A stretch of DNA of 64,000 bases, taken from contig NZ_FNAM01000030.1 of the NCBI RefSeq assembly GCF_900101845.1, positions 1 through 64,000 on the forward strand, written 5' to 3'. Numbering within the stretch: position 1 is the stretch's first letter; each line of letters opens with the position of its first letter. Positions 7,800 to 14,891 of this stretch are shown here, piece after piece. This stretch comes from Sporomusa acidovorans. Its GTDB lineage: Bacteria > Bacillota > Negativicutes > Sporomusales > Sporomusaceae. Both the position numbers and the translations under genes were made by a program. Below the pieces are notes generated by a model. That model was not told where the DNA came from, made no database searches, and saw only the letters and a program-made list of their open reading frames with translations.

Positions 7800-7815
7800 T
7801 GGCATGGAATTTGCA
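7800..7815 (+). promoter_or_regulatory. Sigma-54 (-24/-12) promoter
   Basis: TGGCATGGAATTTGCA matches the sigma-54 consensus, with GG at 7801-7802 and GC at 7813-7814 separated by exactly 10 bp. It reads toward the acyl-CoA dehydrogenase operon and leaves a leader of about 200 nt. The operon's last gene encodes a sigma-54 activator domain, which supports the call. Confidence 0.85.
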
Positions 7816-8027
7816 ATTAAATAACAATAAATTGAGTAAAGGGGGAAAAGGTAATCTCTGTATCCAGGTTGCTAACGGGGTTGCTGGATATTAGACTGGC
7901 TTAATCATCACAATGCCACAGACGGTAAGCAATATGTAGGCCTTTGAGGTTGAGACAGTTTATATTGAAAGTTTCGGCGTTGGCGTTAGATTAAAAATGC
8001 ATTTAGTGGACTAAGGAGGATTTAAAA

Positions 8028-9164
8028 ATGGGATTTGAACTGACAGAAGAACAAAGACTTATTCAATCAATGGCACGGGAGTTTGCCATTAATGAAGTAG
8101 CACCGCTTGCTGAGCGCATTGACCGTGACGGGGAGTTTCCGACTGTAGCAAGGAATCGTTTGGCGGAACTTGAACTGACAGGTATTCCTACTCCTGCCGA
8201 GTATGGTGGTGGTGGTGCTGATTACGTGAGCTATGCGCTTGTAATTGAAGAAATAGCTAAGGTATGCGCTTCAACGGCGGTCGTTCTTGCCGTTCATACA
8301 TTGGCGCAAGCGCCGATACTCAAGTTCGGGACTCCAGAGCAAAAAGCTAAATTCCTACCAATGCTTGCCGGCTATAAGGCGCTTGGCGGATTTGCATTGA
8401 CGGAAGCAGGCGCCGGTTCAGATGCTGGTGCGCTAGCCACAACGGCAGTTTTGGAAGGCGACCATTATGTTATTAATGGGACTAAAACTTTCATTACAAA
8501 CGGCGATGGAGCTGGCGTAATGATTGTCATGGCTAAAACCGGGCCAGGTGAAGGTACCAAGGGCATCAGCGCGTTTATTGTAGAAAAGAATGAATCGCCA
8601 TACACAGTTGGCAAACATGAAGATAAGATGGGAGTAAGAGGTTCTCATACTACAGAGCTGATTTTTAAGAACTGCAAAGTTCCCAAAGAAAACTTACTGG
8701 GTAAAATCGGTCAAGGATTTAAAGTTGCTATGGCTACGTTGGATGGCGGACGTATTGGCATTGCGGCACAAGCTGTGGGTATTGCCCAAGCTTGTTTAGA
8801 TGAATCAGTGCGTTATTCAAAAGAACGTAAGCAGTTTGGCCGCCCAATTGCTGCTAATCAGGCTATCCAATGGATGATTGCAGATATGGCTAAGGATGTT
8901 TTGGCAGCAAGATTACTGGTGCATAATGCTGCAGCGCTGTGCGACAGCGGACAACCTTTCAGCTTGGAAGCTGCTGCGGCAAAGCTGTTTGCTGCCGAAA
9001 CTGCCATGAAACATTCTATCAAAGCTGTTCAAATTAATGGCGGTTATGGTTATATTCGCGGTGCCAAAGTAGAACGTCTCATGCGGGATGCAAAAATTAC
9101 AGAGATTTATGAGGGCACCTCAGAAGTGCAAAGAATGGTTATTTCAGGTATGACCTTGAGATAA
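8028..9164 (+). CDS. Acyl-CoA dehydrogenase (short-chain/butyryl-CoA type)
   Basis: 378 residues, full family length. It shows the N-terminal helical domain, the central F-A-L-T-E-A-G-A-G-S-D-A FAD/substrate motif (about residues 124-135), and the C-terminal R-x-x-F-G-R and I-Y-E-G-T-S-E-V-Q motif. Glu362 is at the position of the catalytic base. It oxidises acyl-CoA or, with EtfAB, reduces enoyl-CoA in the cytoplasm. AAGGAGG precedes ATG 8028. It is the first gene of a sigma-54-driven operon with etfB, etfA and a fixC-like frame. Ferredoxin-linked bifurcation, as in Bcd-EtfAB, is possible, but the chain length and direction cannot be read from the sequence. Confidence 0.92.
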   Translation: MGFELTEEQRLIQSMAREFAINEVAPLAERIDRDGEFPTVARNRLAELELTGIPTPAEYGGGGADYVSYALVIEEIAKVCASTAVVLAVHTLAQAPILKFGTPEQKAKFLPMLAGYKALGGFALTEAGAGSDAGALATTAVLEGDHYVINGTKTFITNGDGAGVMIVMAKTGPGEGTKGISAFIVEKNESPYTVGKHEDKMGVRGSHTTELIFKNCKVPKENLLGKIGQGFKVAMATLDGGRIGIAAQAVGIAQACLDESVRYSKERKQFGRPIAANQAIQWMIADMAKDVLAARLLVHNAAALCDSGQPFSLEAAAAKLFAAETAMKHSIKAVQINGGYGYIRGAKVERLMRDAKITEIYEGTSEVQRMVISGMTLR

Positions 9165-9210
9165 TGTACTTTTTGAGAATTAGTTATAAAAACACGAAAG
9201 GGGACTTGTT

Positions 9211-9990
9211 ATGCCCAACATTATAGCTTGTTATAAATGGGTGCCAGATGAGCAAGATATAAAGCTTAATCCATCCACGATGGCACTTGACTTTAGCAAG
9301 GCCAAATATAAAATTAGTGAATACGATCGCAATGCCATAGAAGAGGCTGTACTACTCAATCAAAAAAATGGTGGTAGCGTAACGGCCCTCACCTTTGGTA
9401 ATGCAGGCGCCAAACAGTCACTAAAGGATGCTTTGTCGCGCGGTCCGGGAAAAGCCATATTCGTAAATGATGAATTGGCTGCTAAATCCGACGCGTATGT
9501 TACGGCGAATGTATTGGCTGCTGCTGTCCGCAAAGCTGGTTCTTATGATGTTATACTTTGCGGTGAAGGCGCAGGAGATACCTATGCTCAACAAGTTGGG
9601 CCGCGTATAGCTGCAATCCTTGGTATTCCTGCCGTTACTTATGTTAGTGAGATCAAAATAGAAGGCAATAAGGTTGTTGCTACCCGTAAGGTAGGAAATT
9701 GTACTGAAGTAGCAACCGTAGAATTCCCAGTTTTGATAAGTGTATTACCAGAGATTAATAAACCGCGAATTCCCAGTTTGAAAGAAGTGCTCGGAGCTAC
9801 CAAGAAACCGGTGTTTGAGTATAAGCTGAGTGAACTGGAACTATCCGAAGATGAGTTAACAGCAAAAAACAACGTTAAGGCGATTAAAGGCTATGTCATG
9901 AGTCGCAAAAATGTAATTTATAAAGCCGGGACAGCTGCGGAAAGGGTAGCCAGTCTTGTCGGTAATCTTGCCCAAGAAGGCGTACTGTAA
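9211..9990 (+). CDS. etfB: Electron transfer flavoprotein beta subunit (EtfB/FixA)
   Basis: 259 residues. The N-terminal half has the EtfB pattern C-Y-K-W-V-P-D, then I-S-E-Y-D-R-N-A-I-E-E-A-V and G-P-G-K-A. The middle carries V-I-L-C-G-E-G-A-G-D-T-Y-A-Q-Q-V-G-P, which contacts the second cofactor (AMP, or FAD in bifurcating forms). It pairs with EtfA to shuttle electrons between the acyl-CoA dehydrogenase and its partner. The gene follows the dehydrogenase by 46 nt with AAAGGGGAC as ribosome site and precedes etfA by 16 nt. FixA-type members often work with a FixC quinone oxidoreductase, the remains of which follow. Confidence 0.93.
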   Translation: MPNIIACYKWVPDEQDIKLNPSTMALDFSKAKYKISEYDRNAIEEAVLLNQKNGGSVTALTFGNAGAKQSLKDALSRGPGKAIFVNDELAAKSDAYVTANVLAAAVRKAGSYDVILCGEGAGDTYAQQVGPRIAAILGIPAVTYVSEIKIEGNKVVATRKVGNCTEVATVEFPVLISVLPEINKPRIPSLKEVLGATKKPVFEYKLSELELSEDELTAKNNVKAIKGYVMSRKNVIYKAGTAAERVASLVGNLAQEGVL

Positions 9991-10006
9991 GGAAGGGGGA
10001 AATAAC

Positions 10007-10945
10007 ATGCCAGCTATTTGGGTTTATTCAGAAGATGTTACTATTACACAGCAACTGCTTGCGCTAGGAAGAAATTTAGCTGATAATATGCAGACTCAGT
10101 TATGCGCCTTTACGCTGAATGGCGAAAGTGCAACCTCCCTTATTGCGTCGGGGGCGGATAAAGTAGTTTCTTTGCAGGGCAACAGTCAGTGGCCGGAAAG
10201 TTACGCACAGTCATTGGCAGATTTGGCAAAGCAGGAGCGCCCTGAAGCTGTTTTTATTGGTGCCACGCAACGGGGTAAAGATCTCGCAGCTAAGGTTGCT
10301 GCCATAATTAAGACCGGGCTTGTTACGGAAGCTTTTGCAGTACGAATTGCTGACGGAGCGATTGAGACCGACAGAATTATGTATGGAGGTTTAGCCATAT
10401 GTACCGAAATACTTACTGCACCGGCTATAGTTACCATTCCGGCAAGAACATATGAAGCTATTTCACCAGATCCGAATCGAACTGGCGAAATAGTAACAAT
10501 GGACGTGAAAACCGATGATCGAGTGAGTGTAAGCAATGTATGCCCGATTATCAGGGAAGGTGCTGATATTTCAATCGCCGATAAACTGGTTTGTGTGGGA
10601 CGTGGCCTAGCAAAACAGGAAGATATGAGACTGGTCGAAGATCTTGCCGTTGCCCTCGGTGCAGAAATCGGTTGTACGCGAGGCATTGCTGAAGATTACC
10701 ATTGGCTTCCTAATGATCGATATATTGGCTTATCTGGACAAAAAATTAAGCCAAGTCTCTATATATCACTTGGTATTTCGGGTCAAGTTCAGCATGTTTC
10801 GGGTATTCGAGACTCAAAAATCATTGTGGCAATTGATATGAATGAGAACGCTCCCATCTTTGAAGCCGCTGATTATGGTATTGTGGGTGACCTGTATGAA
10901 ATTTCCCCGCTTTTGACCGAGGCTATAAAACAAGCGGTCAAATAA
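10007..10945 (+). CDS. etfA: Electron transfer flavoprotein alpha subunit (EtfA/FixB)
   Basis: 312 residues from ATG 10007, which follows GGAAGGGGGA; an in-frame GTG at 9956 lies inside etfB and is rejected. The C-terminal half holds the FAD-binding domain: V-C-V-G-R-G-L, then L-A-V-A-L-G-A-E-I-G-C-T-R, Y-I-G-L-S-G-Q-K-I-K-P-S-L-Y-I-S-L-G-I-S-G-Q-V-Q-H and I-V-A-I-D-M-N-E-N-A-P-I-F. These match the ETF alpha signature. It forms the heterodimer with EtfB. The fixC-like fusion gene starts 21 nt after its stop. Confidence 0.93.
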   Translation: MPAIWVYSEDVTITQQLLALGRNLADNMQTQLCAFTLNGESATSLIASGADKVVSLQGNSQWPESYAQSLADLAKQERPEAVFIGATQRGKDLAAKVAAIIKTGLVTEAFAVRIADGAIETDRIMYGGLAICTEILTAPAIVTIPARTYEAISPDPNRTGEIVTMDVKTDDRVSVSNVCPIIREGADISIADKLVCVGRGLAKQEDMRLVEDLAVALGAEIGCTRGIAEDYHWLPNDRYIGLSGQKIKPSLYISLGISGQVQHVSGIRDSKIIVAIDMNENAPIFEAADYGIVGDLYEISPLLTEAIKQAVK

Positions 10946-10966
10946 CTTTGAAAAGGGGAAGGTTAA

Positions 10967-13471
10967 GTGAGTGTTGAGGAACGTTTTGATGCTATTATAA
11001 TTGGGGCAGGGCCAGCCGGCAGTGCCTGTGCATATGTGCTTGCCAAGGCGGGAAAAAGCGTATTGCTTGTTGAACGAGGTGATACCGCAGGCAGTAAAAA
11101 TGTCACTGGCGGGCGAGTGTATACCTATGCGCTTGAAATGGTGGAACCGGGTCTTTTTGCCCAAGCTCCATTGGAACGCAAAGTAGTTCGTGAGCAAATC
11201 ATGATGCTGAGCAGTACAAGCGGTATAACAATCGATTATGTTAATTATGAGTTTGGAGAAAACGTACCGCAATCATATACTGTTTTACGGGCTCCTTTTG
11301 ATGAATGGTTTGCTGGGCAAGCAGAAGCTCAGGGAGCTATGTTTACCGCTGGCATTTTAGTGGATGAGCTTATTGAAGCCGATGGAAAAATTGTCGGTAT
11401 AAAAGCCGGTGGCGATGAGATGTATGCTGATGTAGTAATTGCTGCTGATGGCGTAAATTCTTTTATTGCACAAAAGGCTGGTTTACTTTCAGATATTGCA
11501 GCTCATACGGTGGGAGTCGGCGCAAAAGAAATCATTCAATTGCCACCGGATGTTATTCAAAACAGATTCAATCTGGGTGAAGAGGAAGGTGTTGCCCGGG
11601 TAGCTCTGGGCGCGTCTGCCGGAGTGACTGGAGGAGGATTTTTCTATACCAACAAAGACAGTATTTCTCTGGGACTTGTTTTAAATCCAGAAGAACTGGC
11701 ACGAAGCGGTAAAAAAATCCACGATTTGTTACAGGAATACAAGTTGCATCCTGCGATTTACCCACTTATCAAAGATGGTACGACAATTGAATACGGAGCT
11801 CACTTAGTACCAGAACTTGGCTTCGTTTATATAGATAGAAATGGTTGTATTCATGCCATGAACGAAAAGGCTAAAAGTTATTTTCTTGAACTGGTAACAG
11901 GTCAAACATTTTATAAGATTTATCCCTGGTTTCGAAATGATTGGCTTAATGGAAAAGTTAAAGCCAGATTGGTGAAAACATCACAAGATGTCAAGGTATT
12001 AATGGATATTATTCCGGACCCAAAACAGGAAGAGTACATATATCTGTTATTTAAAAATGTTGACGAATATCGCAATCTCATCCATCTTTGGTGTGAAGTT
12101 GAGGACTCTCTCATAAGGCTCCAGCCATTTATTGATAACTCCTACGACGGAGTTATCATTACGAACGGTGACGGGACAGTACGGGCGATAAATCACGCAT
12201 TCTCTATGGTTTCTGGTCTAACGGAGGAGGATGTTATTGGGAAGACGGTATATGATTTGAGTAAACAAGACCTTCTGCCCGAATGCTCTATGATGCATGC
12301 TATTGAACGAAGGCGAGACGAGAGTTCAGTAGTGAAATTTCCACATGGTAAAGAAACAGTAATCTCAAGCAAACTTCTTTGTGATAAGCAGGGTAATATT
12401 ATTCGCGTGCTTTCCAATGTACGTGATATTACTGAACTTGAGAATTTACACGAAAAACTTAGGTCTGCAGAGGCGATTGCCAAACATTATCAGCACGAAT
12501 TTAATGCTAAGATTGCTTCGGAAAGCAGCTTGAATTTGGAACTAAATCGTAGTCGGATAATGGGGGATGTATATGAGCTTGTAAAAAAAGTGGCAGATAC
12601 CGATTTGCCTTTGCTTATATTGGGAGAATCTGGTGTTGGCAAGACTGCTCTTGCCAAGTATATTCATGCAATAAGTGAACGAAATAGTACGGGTAGTTTT
12701 GTTCATATTAATTGCAGTGCTATTCCAGAGGCGTTGCTGGAGTCGGAATTGTTTGGATATGAGGCTGGAGCTTTTACTGGTGCAAAAAAAGCAAAGGTTG
12801 GGCTGTTTGAGATTGCGGAAAAAGGGACAATCCTCCTTGATGAGATCGGCGATATGCCTTTGTCGCTGCAGGCAAAACTATTAAATGTTTTGCAAGAGAA
12901 GAAATTTTATCGTGTCGGTGGGACTAAAATTGTCGAAGCTGATGTTCGTGTATTAGCGGCTACTAATCAAAACCTGGAGCAGTTGGTCGCCGGAGGGCGA
13001 TTCCGACGTGATTTATATTTTCGACTCAATGTAATTCCAGTCACGATTCCCGCTCTACGTGAGCGGAAAGAAGATATAGTTCCATTATTAGCCTATTTTT
13101 TAGAGCAAAATAATCAAAAGTATAAATGTTCTAAAGTTTTTTCATCAGAAACCCTGGAGGTTCTTTTAAACTATGAGTGGCCGGGGAATATCCGTGAGAT
13201 CATAAATGTAGTGGAAAGGCTTGTGATTTTAACAAAGGAAGATATTATTGAACCCAGGCATCTTTCCACGCAGGTAGCCAGCGAGCATAAATTATTGGGA
13301 TCGTTAAGCAGTAAGTTGTCTAACGATAATGAGAAAAGCCAAGAAGAAGCGGTTGTTCTGTGGACCCCAGGGGAATCACTGAAAGAGACTGTTAGTAAAA
13401 TTGAGGGACGAATCATCGAAGAAGCGATATCATTCTATGGTACGCTATGGTACGGCAAAATTAGCTGCTAA
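10967..13471 (+). CDS. FixC-like flavoprotein fused in frame to a PAS/sigma-54 activator, C-terminally frameshifted
   Basis: 834 residues from GTG 10967 (AAAGGGGAAGG upstream). Residues 1-285 are the N-terminal two-thirds of a FixC/ETF-quinone oxidoreductase: I-I-I-G-A-G-P-A-G-S-A at 9-19 and I-E-Y-G-A-H-L-V-P-E near 275-284. At residue 285-286 (nt about 11820) the sequence changes to F-V-Y-I-D-R-N-G, the start of a PAS-like sensor. A second PAS lies near 385-500, then the AAA+ domain with G-E-S-G-V-G-K-T (about 552), G-A-F-T-G-A (about 600) and L-L-D-E-I-G-D (about 621). The FixC C-terminus and the fixX ferredoxin gene normally following are missing. A 10-bp duplication at 13435-13454 ends the protein before its Fis-type HTH. 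I infer a deletion-born chimera, but an assembly artefact is not excluded. Confidence 0.85.
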   Translation: MSVEERFDAIIIGAGPAGSACAYVLAKAGKSVLLVERGDTAGSKNVTGGRVYTYALEMVEPGLFAQAPLERKVVREQIMMLSSTSGITIDYVNYEFGENVPQSYTVLRAPFDEWFAGQAEAQGAMFTAGILVDELIEADGKIVGIKAGGDEMYADVVIAADGVNSFIAQKAGLLSDIAAHTVGVGAKEIIQLPPDVIQNRFNLGEEEGVARVALGASAGVTGGGFFYTNKDSISLGLVLNPEELARSGKKIHDLLQEYKLHPAIYPLIKDGTTIEYGAHLVPELGFVYIDRNGCIHAMNEKAKSYFLELVTGQTFYKIYPWFRNDWLNGKVKARLVKTSQDVKVLMDIIPDPKQEEYIYLLFKNVDEYRNLIHLWCEVEDSLIRLQPFIDNSYDGVIITNGDGTVRAINHAFSMVSGLTEEDVIGKTVYDLSKQDLLPECSMMHAIERRRDESSVVKFPHGKETVISSKLLCDKQGNIIRVLSNVRDITELENLHEKLRSAEAIAKHYQHEFNAKIASESSLNLELNRSRIMGDVYELVKKVADTDLPLLILGESGVGKTALAKYIHAISERNSTGSFVHINCSAIPEALLESELFGYEAGAFTGAKKAKVGLFEIAEKGTILLDEIGDMPLSLQAKLLNVLQEKKFYRVGGTKIVEADVRVLAATNQNLEQLVAGGRFRRDLYFRLNVIPVTIPALRERKEDIVPLLAYFLEQNNQKYKCSKVFSSETLEVLLNYEWPGNIREIINVVERLVILTKEDIIEPRHLSTQVASEHKLLGSLSSKLSNDNEKSQEEAVVLWTPGESLKETVSKIEGRIIEEAISFYGTLWYGKISC
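13435..13454 (+). repeat. 10-bp tandem duplication causing a frameshift
   Basis: CTATGGTACG occurs twice in direct tandem (13435-13444 and 13445-13454). Removing one copy restores the frame F-Y-G-T-A-K-L-A-A-K-K-L-G-V-D-E-S-T-I-T, a normal Fis-type HTH ending. Confidence 0.9.
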
Positions 13472-13574
13472 AAAACTGGGTGTTGACGAATCTACTATTA
13501 CTCGAAAACGTAATAGGAGCAATAGTTATGTAGTACCTCTTCTTTCATTAGCTAAATGTGCTAAAACGCGGTGA
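13455..13574 (+). pseudogene. Out-of-frame DNA-binding (Fis-type HTH) tail of the sigma-54 activator
   Basis: Read in the +1 frame after the duplication, this stretch gives A-K-L-A-A-K-K-L-G-V-D-E-S-T-I-T-R-K-R and runs to TGA 13572-13574. This is the HTH that would bind the TGCAAAAATGCA boxes. It is separated from the AAA+ domain only by the 10-bp duplication. Confidence 0.85.
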
Positions 13575-13593
13575 GATGAACAATCCGATGATG

Positions 13594-13646
13594 TGCAAAA
13601 ATGCAATTACGTGCAAAAATGCAAATTAAGCACAAGTATTTTTGCA
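13594..13646. promoter_or_regulatory. Second cluster of activator boxes, no promoter attached
   Basis: TGCAAAAATGCA occurs at 13594-13605 and 13612-13623, and the inverted AGTATTTTTGCA at 13635-13646. The spacing and orientation copy the cluster at 7445-7497. No -24/-12 element or intact gene follows, so the operon it served appears to be lost. Confidence 0.65.
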
Positions 13647-13740
13647 TGTTTGGGTATGCTGCCTAGATTTTAAAAAGAGAAAATTGAGGATATTAGTATT
13701 GTATTTTAAATTTTTTTATAGTGTTTAGTAAGAAAATAAT

Positions 13741-14196
13741 CTCATATCTAGCATAGTTTTTACGTTTAGCAATCATCCGACTTCAATTACTAATCCCAGT
13801 CATTGCCCACAAAAGATTAATAGTCAAAGTGAAAAAATAAAACTGATTAAAGAATTACATATTGACATTTTGATGAATATACCATTTACTCAGCAATTAT
13901 CAACAATAGCACCTGAAAAATTTATAAAATTGCTTTGTGATAACATAAATCCCGAAGTTATTGTAGTTGGACCGAATTTCTCTTTCGGTTATAAAGGGCG
14001 GGGATCGCCTAAAACACTTGTAGCATTCGAGAAGCTTTACAGATTTAAAACGGAGATTTCAGAATTTGTTTTAATTAATAAAACTATTGTCAGTAGTACG
14101 TTAATACGTAAGTTGATTGCCGAAGGTCAGTATATGCAGGTGGAACGTTTTTGGGGGAGAGCTTTTCATCCTGAGGTTAAATTTGCTGTATACTAG
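13741..14196 (+). pseudogene. FAD synthetase (RibF-type nucleotidyltransferase) fragment
   Basis: The open stretch encodes V-F-T-F-S-N-H-P, then E-L-H-I-D-I-L-M-N-I-P-F-T-Q-Q-L, P-E-V-I-V-V-G-P-N-F-S-F-G and V-S-S-T-L-I-R-K-L-I. These are successive blocks of the RibF adenylyltransferase domain. The first about 35 residues, with the G-x-F-D-G-x-H-x-G-H nucleotide motif, are absent. The C-terminal riboflavin kinase domain is missing too. The frame runs into IS1182 sequence near 14170-14196. Stand-alone FAD synthetases sometimes accompany ETF genes, so it may have belonged to the neighbouring flavoprotein operon. Confidence 0.7.
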
Positions 14197-14197
14197 G

Positions 14198-14675
14198 GAA
14201 GCTTTTACAAAAGGAGTCATTGCGAAGAAGGAAGCGAAAGCAAATGGAACTGGCGACAGAGAATTTTATACGGATAGATTTCGTTATGATGCCGAAAAGA
14301 AAGCATACCTATGTCCGGCTGGCAAAGAACTTTATTATGCCAGAAAACGAACCAGTAAAAAACGAGGCGTCATAGGCTACGAGTACAGAAATTATGAAGC
14401 CTGTGGTTCCTGCCAATATAAGGAGCGCTGTACTAAAACGTATCATTTGTCGTCATGTCGATCAGGATTTTTTAGATACTATCGACTTGCAGACTGAAAT
14501 TAACAAGGAAAAATATCAGTTAAGGCAAATGATCATAGAACACGTTTTTGGCACAATAAAACGTGGCTGGGAAGCTTACTACTTTCTGACCAAACGAAAG
14601 CTATCGGTCATTGGGGAGATTTCTTTGTCCTTTTTGGCCTATAACCTTAGGCGAGCTATAAATATTAGGTTTTAA
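14198..14675 (+). pseudogene. IS1182-family transposase remnant (C-terminal part, frameshifted)
   Basis: The first frame reads F-Y-T-D-R-F-R-Y-D-A-E-K-K-A-Y-L-C-P-A-G-K-E-L and A-C-G-S-C-Q-Y-K-E-R-C-T-K-T. The frame shifts near 14437 and continues R-Q-M-I-I-E-H-V-F-G-T-I-K-R-G-W, then L-S-F-L-A-Y-N-L-R-R-A-I-N-I, ending at 14675. This is the zinc-like Cys region and the last catalytic-Glu region of IS1182 DDE transposases. The N-terminal half and inverted repeats are absent. It truncates the FAD-synthetase fragment. Confidence 0.8.
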
Positions 14676-14755
14676 ATCATTTTTAGCAGTAAATACCAAG
14701 GTGTTTTTACACAGTCTGACGGTTCTTGACTTACCTATTGATGGCGTTAAAAAAA

Positions 14756-14817
14756 CGGGACAGGTTCCTTGTTTCATGGCAGATTTAATACTTTTGAAAC
14801 AACGTGCCTGTCCCCGG
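14756..14817. repeat. REP-like palindrome (GGGACAGG type)
   Basis: CGGGACAGG and TTGTTTCA on the left pair with TGAAACAA and CCTGTCCCCG on the right. The right arm is identical over 21 nt to 4140-4160. A TTCTTGACTTACCTATT block is shared just upstream here (about 14722) and at about 5345 before the RAYT tail. Confidence 0.7.
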
Positions 14818-14891
14818 TTTTTTTTTATTTACTAAATGAGATAATAAAGAAAATGCATTTGTTTTATTATATCGATAGCGGAGGTAATAAC

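Noticed and set aside
10201-10686. 161-codon minus-strand ORF opposite etfA
   Set aside because: Shadow of a strongly conserved gene; low-complexity Ser/Ala/Ile composition.
13435-13471. Programmed frameshift in the activator
   Set aside because: There is no slippery heptamer or downstream structure. An exact 10-bp duplication accounts for the shift.
13594-13646. TGCAAAAATGCA repeats as CRISPR or iterons
   Set aside because: Short, few, in mixed orientation and with a matching cluster upstream of a sigma-54 promoter; activator sites explain them better. No replication gene is nearby.
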